64,000 nt of DNA, from positions 26,068 to 90,067 of the forward strand of contig NZ_JAPUVI010000104.1 in the NCBI RefSeq assembly GCF_029255285.1, in the 5' to 3' direction. Origin of the DNA: Accumulibacter sp. (GTDB lineage: Bacteria; Pseudomonadota; Gammaproteobacteria; Burkholderiales; Rhodocyclaceae). The translations under genes were made by a program, and so were the position numbers. Position 1 is the first letter of the stretch, and the number at the start of each line of letters is the position of its first letter. The notes beneath the pieces were generated by a model, which had not been told where the DNA came from, made no database searches, and saw only the letters and a list, made by a program, of their open reading frames with translations. Below, piece by piece: positions 44,424 to 54,003 of the stretch.

Positions 44424-45979
44424 TGCGGAGTAACGGTGATGTCGACCATGCTGACCACAGCGCTCGGATTATTCTGCTTGTACTGACCAATGACGTCATC
44501 GACCGATTTGACTGGTAGCGGGGACAGGTCACGTGCACCCCGTAGCGCACTGGGAATGACCAACTCCCGGTCGGAACCAATGCATGCTACGCGCTCCGGC
44601 CCGGGCCTGTCGAATCTGATCCTGAAACCACCCGAAGGAATCTTGACCCCGGCCCCGGCAGGAACCGACGAGTCGGAGCGAAACTGATTCGGGAATATCC
44701 GCGCCGTGGTACTCGAAACGTCCTGATAGTAACAATACGCCGTTCCCTGCGTATTCATCGAGAGCGTCAGGTTGAGAAACTCGCCTACTCTGTACGCCGG
44801 CCGGCCTCCTCTGTCCGTATCGAGCTTCATCCGGAAAACCGGATTCGGCGCATTCGTCGGCCCAGCCGCTGGCGTCGCCACGACCTGCGTGGCAGCTGGC
44901 GGCCGGCTTGCCCCGCTAACGCCGGGAACATAACTCGTCTTGGATCCGGCGGCCGGAAGTGCCGCTATCTGATTTTGGAGGTTGTCGAGTAGGCTCGCAT
45001 ACAGATCAAAGTTCACCACACCATCGGCGATCAGGCCGGCCGCTGCCTGATACTCCGAAATCGAATTCTTGAGCGCAGCACTGGTCACACCGTTCAACGG
45101 CCCGTCGAAACGCCCCATCCCAGCCAGCTTGCGCTGAACGAACAACACCCGATCGTTTTCCTTGGCATTGTCGAACCACTCCCTCGCCTGTTCACGGATC
45201 AAGGGATTCGTCAGGTCCGTATCGAGGCATTTCCAGTACGGCACCTGAGTGAACTTGCCCAGGGTTTCGATAAGACCCAACTCGACAAGCGTTCTTGTCG
45301 CCGCTCCAACGCCTTCGCTACGGCTGATGTCTACGTTGAAACTCAGACCCAGTTTGCCGATCTTTCCGCCACCCTCACCGGCGACCCCTCCCTTGAGCAG
45401 TACCAAAGTGTTGGAGGTGCTCGTAATGGGAATGATCTTGCGCGTAGCGGCATCGCCAATGCTCAAATCCATGCTGATCAGATCGTAGGCATCATCCTTC
45501 GAAACCCCGAGGTCAAGGAATGGCAGTGAAAAGCCGATACCCTTGTTCTTGCGGACGCTGTTGTCGTCCATCTGCGTGATCGAGCCGCGAATGTAGTAAT
45601 CGGGCATCAGTCGGCTTTGATCCCCTCGTGCGGCAAAAAGCGCACCGAGGTCATCGGCCCCAGAGTGAAAATCAATGAAATCAAAAGCGTTGCTCTTGAC
45701 GGTCATCTTCGAGACAGCAGTGATCAGCATTTCCTTGGTGCCGGTCTTGACTTTGCCGGTCTCGTCGGGGATGCCAGTCGAAGTGATCGCAATGCCCTGC
45801 TTGCCGTAGGCGTACAGCAACTCGTCCATACACCGCAGCGCTTGGGTGAAGTTGGTGATCGTCTTGATGGCCGGTGTCTTCGGAGCAGCGGCCGACTGAA
45901 CCTCGGCGCCAATGTCGTTACACCAACCCGGGAAAGGGAGCAGCGACAAAGCGATCAACGACACACTAAATTTTTTCAT
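44420..45979 (-). CDS. CsgG/HfaB-like outer-membrane secretion pore with PG-binding and DUF4384 domains
   Basis: A 519-residue protein. After a signal peptide (Cys20 in FPGWC is not a standard lipobox) comes a CsgG/HfaB-like domain at ~36-250 (MPDYYIRGSITQMDDNSV, VGAATRTLVELGLIETLGKF), then a PG_binding_1-like helical domain at ~272-335 (MGRFDGPLNGVTSAALKNSI) and a DUF4384 domain at ~380-470 (YRVGEFLNLTLSMNTQGTAY). CsgG forms the nonameric outer-membrane channel for curli; HfaB is the holdfast equivalent. The extra C-terminal domains are absent from both. AAGGG precedes the ATG. It is the first gene of the eight-gene unit. DUF4384 is often found joined to caspase-like domains, which links it to the second unit (recollection). 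Confidence 0.85.
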   Translation of the reverse strand: MKKFSVSLIALSLLPFPGWCNDIGAEVQSAAAPKTPAIKTITNFTQALRCMDELLYAYGKQGIAITSTGIPDETGKVKTGTKEMLITAVSKMTVKSNAFDFIDFHSGADDLGALFAARGDQSRLMPDYYIRGSITQMDDNSVRKNKGIGFSLPFLDLGVSKDDAYDLISMDLSIGDAATRKIIPITSTSNTLVLLKGGVAGEGGGKIGKLGLSFNVDISRSEGVGAATRTLVELGLIETLGKFTQVPYWKCLDTDLTNPLIREQAREWFDNAKENDRVLFVQRKLAGMGRFDGPLNGVTSAALKNSISEYQAAAGLIADGVVNFDLYASLLDNLQNQIAALPAAGSKTSYVPGVSGASRPPAATQVVATPAAGPTNAPNPVFRMKLDTDRGGRPAYRVGEFLNLTLSMNTQGTAYCYYQDVSSTTARIFPNQFRSDSSVPAGAGVKIPSGGFRIRFDRPGPERVACIGSDRELVIPSALRGARDLSPLPVKSVDDVIGQYKQNNPSAVVSMVDITVTPQ

Positions 45980-47456
45980 TATGACCCTTCGAACCAAGTG
46001 AGTCCCAAGTTCCCTGCCTCGCAAACCGAAGCACCCCGACCGGAATCGCCGTAATAGCCCGCCGCGTTCACCCACTTACAAGTTCCGATAACGACCGACT
46101 ACGCGGCCGGTTGACTTGTTCCCTCGGCAACGCTTGCGTCCGACCTCACGGTAGCACAACGGCTTCCCGCTTAATCGAGCGCCACCGGACCGGTCTCCCG
46201 AGTCGCCTTGTTGCCACCTTTCCGGCCGTCGCCAACGCGGAAATGGCGACGACCCGCAAATCTTAAACCCTATTGCCGGCTACCTTGTGAACTTTGTCGC
46301 AGTCAACGGCATGAGGTCCTGGCGGTCACGACAACGATGGTGTTTGCGTCCTCTGCAGGGCCTCCGCATTCGGGGTGATCGCGTCGTGAGGAGCGGTATG
46401 CGTGTCCGGATATCAATCAAGAGAGATCCCGTGGGGCACGGTCTTGCGCCCCGCGTCGCCTTTTTCACCAAAGCTGGCGGCGAGCACCCGGAGGGGCCGA
46501 ATCTCCACGCTTCAACCGCCTCGCGCCGCAGCCGCCGGCTGTTCGGCGGCCACCACACAATAGCGGATGCGGCAGGCAGCGCCGCTCGAAGTTCGATCCC
46601 CTTTCTCCGTCTCTGCGCTGGGAATCGACATGAGACGTCTGCCGGATCAACGATGCCGCGCGGGCGGGCCGAAACGATTTGTCCGACGACTTGACCGTGC
46701 CCACTCGTGAGTCAGGCGGGCGGTAGCCGGTGACCCCTCGAATTGATACCGGTCGATGACTTCGGCCCCGTCCTTCGGGCCCGTCCTTGCTCCTGCCGGG
46801 GTGGTTTCCGCAGCCGTTCGTTGGGGCAAGGCTACCACTATCCTCGTGTCAGGATTTCCCGGGCGGCCTTGCTTTGCCGCGCACCGTCGCTAAAAAACTG
46901 AAGGACCGGGATATTGAATGGCAGGTGGCCATAACGCGTGGCAAATTCAAAGGCGCACCGGAAGTCAGCGGGTGGGGCAGTCGTTGCGCCAGCTGGTATC
47001 GATGAAACCTAATTCCAATTCATCAGGCCCTGCGCTGCTGCAGCGCGATTCGCGTCGTCGGGTTTGTCGGAAAGTTGTTAATCGCTGGATCCTACACAAG
47101 CCTGGTCGTAACTCCTTGCCTACGCTACACTCCCACCCAGCCATCACTTCTGCTCCTTCGGCCGATTAACGACTTGACAAAGTCATCTTGCCAAGCCGAA
47201 GCGGTGGCTGATAGGCTACGCGATCTGTAGCACTTTACGGACTTGGTACGGACTTGGCCCCGCAATCCGTACGAATGCTACGGGCCGTATCAACCTCTCT
47301 TGGCAGAGGTCGGGAACTTGGCGCATGCCTCGCCGTGAAGAACATTGGAAAGTCGTGCGCAGGAAAATCGTATGCACGGTTTGATGAGGGAGGTTAGCCA
47401 ATAGCCTAGTCCTTAATCTCCCCAGCTTTACTTGGTGGCTCTATCCCCTGTTAGTT
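45980..47456. other. 1.48-kb gene-poor region upstream of the secretion cluster
   Basis: Several open frames of 60-135 codons cross this stretch on both strands, but none has a plausible ribosome-binding site together with a recognisable product. The left part should hold the promoter of the CsgG-like unit. No transposase, tRNA or clear repeat was seen. It may be decayed sequence or carry an unrecognised regulatory RNA. Confidence 0.35.
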
Positions 47457-48191
47457 GTGAAACCCTTTGCTGGAGGATCGATTGCCCGCATTTCTTTGAC
47501 CATTGTTGTCGCGTTCGTGCTCACCGCCTGCGCAAGCAAACCCCCGGTGAGCATACCTAAGCCTATTATCACCTCAATTGCGATTGTTCCCGCGACGACG
47601 CCAAGCGTATATTACGTTGATAACCGTAACGGTGCAATCGGAATATTGATACCTCCGGTTGTCAGTCTCGCCTATGTCATGGAAAACAGGACGAAGACAA
47701 GGACGCTCACGGAGAAGCTCGTCTCGATGAAGTTCGCGCCGGGACAAGAGTTCACTGATGCCATGACCGCCTCGCTGCGCAAGCTCGGCTATACCGTACA
47801 CGTGTTGGATGATCTGTCCAGGATGGCCGATGATCCCGACAATATCGATTACGAAGAAGTAACCTATTCCGCTGATGCGCTATTGCACCTTTATTTTTCC
47901 CAAGTCGGCCTCTACTCCCCGCCGTGGACAATCGATTATCTTCCCCGTGTGAATGCGACAGCGATCATGTTTGTCAAAGGACTCCCGGATGCTCTGTATT
48001 ATGAAACGCTTTACTATGGCGCCGATGCCAGGGAGGGTAAGAAATGGGCTATCGTCTCGGACGAAGCATTCACCTACTCTGACTTTGAGGTGGTGTTAAA
48101 AAACCTCGATTCGGTACGAGCCGGATTTTCCGCAGGTGTGACAGAGATTGCCACGCGTATGTCGGAGCAAATTCACGGCGCGATCAAATAG
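47457..48191 (+). CDS. Lipoprotein of unknown function, lower GC than neighbours
   Basis: A 244-residue predicted lipoprotein: signal (ISLTIVVAFVLTAC, lipobox LTAC) and a mixed alpha/beta domain with IITSIAIVPATTPSVYYVDN, SLRKLGYTVHVLDDL and a C-terminal helix (RAGFSAGVTEIATRMSEQI). The pattern is reminiscent of lipoproteins with a CsgG/GNA1162-like or TolB-N-like fold, but this is not certain. Its base composition looks near 50% GC, clearly below the surroundings, suggesting acquisition. The GTG start at 47457 has no good ribosome-binding site; GGAGG lies a few codons inside the frame, so the true start may be slightly downstream. Confidence 0.7.
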   Translation: MKPFAGGSIARISLTIVVAFVLTACASKPPVSIPKPIITSIAIVPATTPSVYYVDNRNGAIGILIPPVVSLAYVMENRTKTRTLTEKLVSMKFAPGQEFTDAMTASLRKLGYTVHVLDDLSRMADDPDNIDYEEVTYSADALLHLYFSQVGLYSPPWTIDYLPRVNATAIMFVKGLPDALYYETLYYGADAREGKKWAIVSDEAFTYSDFEVVLKNLDSVRAGFSAGVTEIATRMSEQIHGAIK

Positions 48192-48855
48192 GCGGTCGGT
48201 GCGGCCGCGAGGGGATAATCGGGGACGAACCACGGCTATGCGCCAGCGTCCGCAATTCTCGTACGCATTTGACGTTGATACCCACTCGTCCTCGCCTGAT
48301 GCTCGTCTTCCCGAGGTTTTGGGTCGCCTCGGAGGTGACGAAATACGGACGATCAGACAGTCGGCAAGGGTGGCTATCGGACCGGAGCATAAAGAAGACC
48401 TCCGTCGGCGCTGATGAGGCGAAGGGCTGAGATTTCCGGAAAGTTCCTTCGACTCATGGCCAACGGCTGAGTCGACTTGTGTTCGAAATGCGCACACGCC
48501 GAGGCATCGAGAGCGGCGCAGTCCGCCGAAGCGGAATGTGACGGCGGCTTCCGCGCGGCCGGTCGGTCACCGCTTCGGGTGACCTGAATGATCTGGTCAC
48601 CTTGTCGATCGTGCCCAGGGACAAGTGTGGCTAGATACGAGTTCAGCACAGGCAGGGACTTGTCGCCACGGCGGTGAGTGGCCGGGACGGGCTGGCGAGG
48701 CGGGGGCCTTTCCTAGGTGCTCGTGCGACGGGCGCAGGCCAATCGTGCCACGACGCTCCGGCCGCCCGACTGGGAAAACACTCCAGCACCGCTATAATCG
48801 GACATCAGGCACCCGCCGCGTCACGCCCCGGACAACTCTTCTCGCTGGGAACTCT
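48192..48855. other. Intergenic region upstream of the mrp operon
   Basis: About 660 bases without a convincing gene. A small perfect hairpin (GGTCACC-GCTTCG-GGTGACC) lies at 48565-48584. The promoter of the mrp operon should be here, but no clear -35/-10 pair stands out. Confidence 0.3.
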
Positions 48856-51675
48856 GTGAACTGGTTGAACTCGAGCGTTCTGCTGCCGGTTATCCCGGCC
48901 ACCGCCTTGGCGGCTTTCACCCTGCCGCTGCTGCTGCAGCGCTACGGGCGCGAAGCCGCGGCACTGACCGCTGCGGCCGTGATGGCGAGTTGCCTCGCCC
49001 TGCTGCTGCCACTGGCACCGGCCGCCTTCGCCGGTCAGACCGAGATCGCCCGCCTGACGTGGCTGCCGACCTATGGACTCGAGATCAGCCTGCGTCTCGA
49101 CGGTCTCGGTTTGCTGTTCTGCCTGCTGATTCTCGGCATCGGCCTGCTGGTCGTCCTCTACGCCGCCTGGTACTTGCCGCCGAGCGACCGGCTCGGCCGC
49201 TTCTATTCGCTCCTGTTGCTCTTCATGGCGGCGATGCTCGGCATCGTTCTCTCCGAGAACCTGCTTCTACTGCTGATTTTTTGGGAACTCACCAGCCTGT
49301 CGTCCTTTCTGCTCGTCGCTTACCGGAGCGAAAAGTACGAGTCGCGGGTCGGCGCCCGCATGGCCCTGGCGGTCACCGGCGGCGGTGGTCTGGCATTGCT
49401 CGCCGGCATCCTGCTGCTCGGCCAGATCGCCGGCAGCCATGAGCTGACGGTGATTCTCGCCGCTGGCGAGAAGATCCGAGCACACCCGCATTACGCCCTA
49501 GCGCTCGTCCTGATCCTGCTCGGCGCTTTCACCAAGTCGGCGCAGTTTCCTTTCCACTTCTGGCTGCCGAGTGCGATGGCGGCGCCGACGCCGGTTTCGG
49601 CGTATCTGCACTCGGCGACGATGGTCAAAGCCGGCGTCTTTCTGCTCGCCCGTCTCTACCCCGCGCTCGGCAGCAGCGACCTCTGGTTCTGGCTGGTCGG
49701 AGGCAGCGGCGCGCTGACTCTCGTCTACGCCGCGATGACGGCGCTCTTTCGCAACGATATCAAGGGGCTGCTGGCCTACTCGACGATCAGTCAGCTCGGC
49801 CTGATCACTTTGCTGTTCGGTCTCGATACGTCGCTGTCGGTGGTCGCCGGCGTCTTTCACCTCATCAACCACGCGATCTTCAAGGCCTCGCTGTTCATGG
49901 CAGCCGGCGTCATCGACCACGAATGCGGCACGCGCGACATGCGGCGCGTCAACGGCATGTTCCGCGTGATGCCGATCACCGCGACGCTGGCCATCATCGC
50001 TGCCGGTTCGATGGCCGGCGTACCTTTGCTGAACGGCTTCCTGAGCAAGGAAATGTTTTTCGCCGAAACGGTTGCCTACCCGCAGTTCGCACCGCTCGGC
50101 TGGGCCTTGCCCCTGTTTGCCACGATCGCCGGCATGCTGGCCGTCGCCTACTCGTCGCGTTTCGTGCACGACGTGTTCTTCAATGGTCAGCCGGTCGACC
50201 TGCCTCGCCAGCCGCACGAGCCGCCGCGCTGGGTGCGTGCTCCGATCATGCTGCTGGTTTTGCTCTGCCTGCTGGTCGGCATCTTCCCAGCCTGGACGGT
50301 TCAGCCACTGCTCGCCGCCGCCGCCGGTGCGGCGCTTCAGGCGCCGCTGCCGGACTTCCAACTGGCGCTCTGGCACGGCTTCAACCGACCCCTCCTGATG
50401 AGCCTCGTGGCGCTCGTCGGCGGTATTCTGATCTATGCCCTGCGACGACCTCTGTTCGCCTGGCAGGAGCAGTTGCCGCCGATGCACCCGCGCACGGCTT
50501 TCGAGCGCTTCTACCGCTGGCTCGCCACCGGCGCCCGCCGGACGGTGGCGAAGCTCGACAACGGTTCGTTGCAACGCTACAGCGCGCTGCTGTTCACCTT
50601 TGTCGTGCTGCTCGGCGGTTGGTCGTTCTTCTCGGCCCTCGGTGGCGGCGGCATCCGGCCGGCCGGGCAGCCGGCGAACGAGGCCGCGCTCGCTACCCTG
50701 TTCGTCCTCCTGCTCGGCACGGTGGGCGCGACCGTACTGTACCGGGAAAGACTGCTGGCGGTGATCCTGGTCAGCGTCGTCGGACTGAGCGTGACGCTGA
50801 CCTTCGTTCGCCTTTCGGCCCCCGATCTCGCGCTGACTCAGCTCGCCGTCGAAATGGGAACCATCGTCCTGATGCTGCTCGTCCTCTACTACCTGCCGCC
50901 GCGCGACGCACCGAACAGCAGTGCCCGCCGGCTGATCCGCGACATCGTTCTGGCGCTGCTCAGCGGCGGCGGCCTGGCGCTGGTCACGCTGCAGATGTTG
51001 ACGGCACCGGACCACTCCACGCTCGCCGATTTCTATCTGCGAGAAGCGCTGCCCGGTGGCGGCGGCGCCAATGTGGTCAATGTCATTCTGGTCGATTTCC
51101 GCGGTTTCGACACGCTCGGCGAAATCACCGTCCTGGCGATGGTCGCTCTCGCGTCGCACGCGCTGCTCGATCGCCTGGTTCTGAGAATTCCGGCGCGCGA
51201 CGGGGATGGTCGGCGCTGGGCCGGTGAAGCGCATCCCCTGTTTCTGTCGATGCTCATGCGGCCGCTGCTGCCGCTCGCGCTGACCGTGTCGGTGTACGTC
51301 TTCCTGCGTGGCCACCAACTTCCCGGTGGCGGCTTCGTCGCCGGCTTGATCACCAGCGTCGCGCTGGTTCTGCAGTACCTGGCCAACGGCATCGCTTTCG
51401 CGCAACCCCGCTTGCCCCAGCGTCCGGTCAGGCTATTGGCGCTGGGTCTCTTGCTGGCGTCCGGCATCGGCCTTGCGAGCTGGCCCTTCGGTCGTCCGTT
51501 TCTGACCAGTGCGCACGGCCACGTGCGCTTGCCGCTGCTGGGCGAGATCGAAGTGGCTTCGGCGATGATCTTCGACCTCGGCGTCTATCTCGTCGTCGTC
51601 ACAGTCGTGGTCAGCGTATTGTCGGGACTCGGCCAGTTATCGCTGCGCGCCCGCCGCGGCGCGGAGCAAGCCTGA
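48856..51675 (+). CDS. mrpA: Na+/H+ antiporter subunit A with fused MrpB-like domain
   Basis: A 939-residue polytopic membrane protein. The first ~500 residues are a complex I NuoL-type proton channel (PFHFWLPSAMAAPTPVSAYLHSATMVKAGVF, split here into PFHFWLPSAMAAPTPVSA and HSATMVKAG motifs). The C-terminal part contains the MrpA tail and an MrpB-like domain (FLRGHQLPGGGFVAGLITSV), the fused form usual in Gram-negatives. Mrp complexes exchange Na+ for H+ in the inner membrane. The GTG at 48856 has GGGA upstream and begins the conserved N terminus; the frame extends further upstream without homology. It overlaps mrpC by one base. Confidence 0.95.
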   Translation: MNWLNSSVLLPVIPATALAAFTLPLLLQRYGREAAALTAAAVMASCLALLLPLAPAAFAGQTEIARLTWLPTYGLEISLRLDGLGLLFCLLILGIGLLVVLYAAWYLPPSDRLGRFYSLLLLFMAAMLGIVLSENLLLLLIFWELTSLSSFLLVAYRSEKYESRVGARMALAVTGGGGLALLAGILLLGQIAGSHELTVILAAGEKIRAHPHYALALVLILLGAFTKSAQFPFHFWLPSAMAAPTPVSAYLHSATMVKAGVFLLARLYPALGSSDLWFWLVGGSGALTLVYAAMTALFRNDIKGLLAYSTISQLGLITLLFGLDTSLSVVAGVFHLINHAIFKASLFMAAGVIDHECGTRDMRRVNGMFRVMPITATLAIIAAGSMAGVPLLNGFLSKEMFFAETVAYPQFAPLGWALPLFATIAGMLAVAYSSRFVHDVFFNGQPVDLPRQPHEPPRWVRAPIMLLVLLCLLVGIFPAWTVQPLLAAAAGAALQAPLPDFQLALWHGFNRPLLMSLVALVGGILIYALRRPLFAWQEQLPPMHPRTAFERFYRWLATGARRTVAKLDNGSLQRYSALLFTFVVLLGGWSFFSALGGGGIRPAGQPANEAALATLFVLLLGTVGATVLYRERLLAVILVSVVGLSVTLTFVRLSAPDLALTQLAVEMGTIVLMLLVLYYLPPRDAPNSSARRLIRDIVLALLSGGGLALVTLQMLTAPDHSTLADFYLREALPGGGGANVVNVILVDFRGFDTLGEITVLAMVALASHALLDRLVLRIPARDGDGRRWAGEAHPLFLSMLMRPLLPLALTVSVYVFLRGHQLPGGGFVAGLITSVALVLQYLANGIAFAQPRLPQRPVRLLALGLLLASGIGLASWPFGRPFLTSAHGHVRLPLLGEIEVASAMIFDLGVYLVVVTVVVSVLSGLGQLSLRARRGAEQA

Positions 51676-52004
51676 TGGAAGCACTGCTGGCCATCGCCGT
51701 CGGCGTGCTGAGCGCCTGCGGCGTGTTTCTCATCCTGCGCGCGCGCACCTTTCCGATCCTGCTCGGCCTGACCCTGCTCTCGTATGCTGTCAACCTCTTT
51801 CTGTTTGCCAGCGGCCGCCTGCAGGTTGGCGCACCGCCGCTGATTCGCCCCGGCGGCACCTACACCGATCCGTTGCCGCAGGCATTGGTGCTGACGGCGA
51901 TCGTCATCGGTTTCGGAATGACCGCCTATCTGGCGATGCTCGCCTTGCGCGCGTTGTCCGAGTCGGGTGGCGACCACGTCGACGCGCCGGAAGAGCCGCG
52001 GTGA
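51675..52004 (+). CDS. mrpC: Na+/H+ antiporter subunit C
   Basis: A 109-residue NuoK-like protein with three transmembrane helices (LLAIAVGVLSACGVFLILRA, FPILLGLTLLSYAVNLFLF, PLPQALVLTAIVIGFGMTAY). The conserved TDPLPQALVLTAIVI segment is typical. It is required with MrpA and MrpD for antiport. Its ATG overlaps the mrpA stop and its own stop overlaps the mrpD start. Confidence 0.96.
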   Translation: MEALLAIAVGVLSACGVFLILRARTFPILLGLTLLSYAVNLFLFASGRLQVGAPPLIRPGGTYTDPLPQALVLTAIVIGFGMTAYLAMLALRALSESGGDHVDAPEEPR

Positions 52005-53515
52005 ACACTCACGCGCTCATCCTGCCGATCCTGATTCCCTTTGTCGCCGCGCTGCTGCAGATGGCCGGCCAGCGGCCGGCATTCCAGCGTACGGTCGGAT
52101 TGCTGGCGGCCGTGCTGCTGGTGCTCGTCACCGCCTGGTTGACGCGGCTCGCCGACGACGGCGTGCTGCGCGTGTACGCCCTCGGCGACTGGCCGGCGCC
52201 TTTCGGCATCGTATTGGTGGTCGACCGGCTGGCGGCCGGCATGACGCTGCTCACCGCCATCCTCGCTTTCGCCGCACTGCTCTACGCCAGCGCCGGTTTC
52301 GACGAACGTGGGCAACACTTCCACCCACTGTTCCAGTTGCAGGTCGTTGGCCTGTGCGGCGCGTTCCTGACCGGCGATCTGTTCAATCTGTTCGTTTTTT
52401 TCGAAGTCATGCTGCTTGCCTCCTACACGCTGCTGGCGCACGGCGGCGGTCTGGCCAGAACACGCGCGGGAATCAGCTACGTGGTGCTCAATCTCGTCGG
52501 CTCGGCGCTGTTTCTGATCGCCCTGGGACTGCTCTACGGGACTCTGGGAACTCTGAATCTGGCCGATCTGGCGCATCGTCTGACGCTGCCCGGACACGAC
52601 CCGGCGCTCGCCCGGCTGGCGTGCGCGCTGCTGGTCGCGGTTTTCGTTCTGAAAGCTGGCCTGTTGCCGCTGTCGTTCTGGCTACCGCACACCTATACTG
52701 CCGCCGGCGCGCCGGTGGCGGCGCTGTTTGCGATCATGACCAAAGTCGGCATCGTCGCCTTGCTGCGCTTGCAGTGCGTCGCGCTGGCGCCGGCTCTCCC
52801 GGATTTGCTCGACCGCTGGTTGACGACGCTGGCGCTGGCCACCGTCGTCTTCGCCGGGCTCGGTATCCTGGCGGCCAGCCGGCTGCGCGCCCTGGGCGCG
52901 TGGTTGGTGCTGCTGTCGGCCGGCACCCTGCTGCTGACGCCAGCGCAGGCCAGCCCTCGGGTCGACGCGGCAGCCTTGTTCTATCTCGTACAATCGACCG
53001 TCGCGACGGCGGCCTTTTTTCTCCTGGCCGGCGTCATCGCCGAGCAGCGCGGCGCGGCCGGCGATCATTTTCGGGCCGGACCGCCGCCCGCCGCTTGGCT
53101 GAAAGTCGCTTTCCTGATCGCTGCCATCACGGTCGCCGGACTGCCGCCCTTCTCGGGCTTCCTTGGCAAGCTGATGCTGCTCAGTACTCTGCGTGAAGCC
53201 CCTGCTGGAACGGCGATCTGGGTCGTCCTGCTGACGGCGGGCTTCATCGTCATGATCGCCCTGGCGCGCGACGGCTGCCTGCTGATCTGGCGCAACGGAA
53301 CATTCGCCGAGGCCACACGGCCGATCGCCGGCGGCGGGCGGAAAGCCGCCGCCACCCTGCTGCTGGTCGCCGGCGGACCGCTGCTGGCTGTCGTCGCCCG
53401 TCCGCTGGCCGACTACAGCGCGCGCGCGGCGCACCAATTGCACGCGCCAGGCGGCTACGTGGACGCTGTGCTCGGCCGGCGGCCGGCGAACTTGGGCGAC
53501 GAGGTGGCGCGATGA
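52001..53515 (+). CDS. mrpD: Na+/H+ antiporter subunit D
   Basis: A 504-residue NuoN/NuoM-type subunit with about 14 transmembrane helices. The proton-channel motif FVLKAGLLPLSFWLPHTYTA, the helix-5 region NLFVFFEVMLLASYTLLAH and AGLPPFSGFLGKLMLL match MrpD. The start is a GTG at 52001 overlapping mrpC by four bases (GTGA). It overlaps mrpE by four bases. Confidence 0.96.
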   Translation: MNTHALILPILIPFVAALLQMAGQRPAFQRTVGLLAAVLLVLVTAWLTRLADDGVLRVYALGDWPAPFGIVLVVDRLAAGMTLLTAILAFAALLYASAGFDERGQHFHPLFQLQVVGLCGAFLTGDLFNLFVFFEVMLLASYTLLAHGGGLARTRAGISYVVLNLVGSALFLIALGLLYGTLGTLNLADLAHRLTLPGHDPALARLACALLVAVFVLKAGLLPLSFWLPHTYTAAGAPVAALFAIMTKVGIVALLRLQCVALAPALPDLLDRWLTTLALATVVFAGLGILAASRLRALGAWLVLLSAGTLLLTPAQASPRVDAAALFYLVQSTVATAAFFLLAGVIAEQRGAAGDHFRAGPPPAAWLKVAFLIAAITVAGLPPFSGFLGKLMLLSTLREAPAGTAIWVVLLTAGFIVMIALARDGCLLIWRNGTFAEATRPIAGGGRKAAATLLLVAGGPLLAVVARPLADYSARAAHQLHAPGGYVDAVLGRRPANLGDEVAR

Positions 53516-54003
53516 TCCGACAAACCTTCCCGCAACCCTTGCTCTCGTTGACCATTTTTTTGCTGTGGACGGTGCTCACCAATGCGGCGTCGCCCGCTCT
53601 CCTGTTGCTTGGCGCCTCGTTGGCCATCGCCGTGCCGCGCCTGACACGATCCTTCTGGCCGCATCCGCCACGCCTCGCCAAGCCCTGGCGGGCACTGCGT
53701 TTCCTCGGCGTCTTCGCGGTCGACATCGTGACCGCCAACTGGCGAGTCGCACGCCAGGTCAGCGGGCCGCTGCACCGCCTGTCGCCTGCCCTGGTCGACG
53801 TGCCACTCGATCTGCGCGAACCCTTCGTCGCCACGCTGCTGGCCAGCGTTGTATCGCTGACTCCGGGCACGATGTCGATAGACGTCGACCGGGAACGCTG
53901 GGTGCTCGTCATCCACGCGCTCGACGCCCCCGACCCGCAGGCGCTGGTGCGCGAAATCAAGCAGCGCTACGAAATGCCGCTCAGGGAGATGTTCGGATGC
54001 TGA
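53512..54003 (+). CDS. mrpE: Na+/H+ antiporter subunit E
   Basis: A 163-residue MrpE with two N-terminal transmembrane helices and a cytoplasmic domain. RFLGVFAVDIVTANWRVARQV and the segment ATLLASVVSLTPGTMSIDVD are strongly typical. The role in the complex is structural, affecting antiport efficiency. It overlaps both neighbours. Confidence 0.95.
   Translation: MIRQTFPQPLLSLTIFLLWTVLTNAASPALLLLGASLAIAVPRLTRSFWPHPPRLAKPWRALRFLGVFAVDIVTANWRVARQVSGPLHRLSPALVDVPLDLREPFVATLLASVVSLTPGTMSIDVDRERWVLVIHALDAPDPQALVREIKQRYEMPLREMFGC

Noticed and set aside
46287-46694. 135-codon open frame in the gene-poor region
   Set aside because: There is no ribosome-binding site, the composition is Arg/Ser-rich like random GC-rich sequence, and no family is recognisable.
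49498-51405. 635-codon open frame antisense to mrpA
   Set aside because: It is very rich in Gln, Arg and Glu, as expected for the shadow of a GC-rich membrane-protein gene, and mrpA on the other strand has clear homology.
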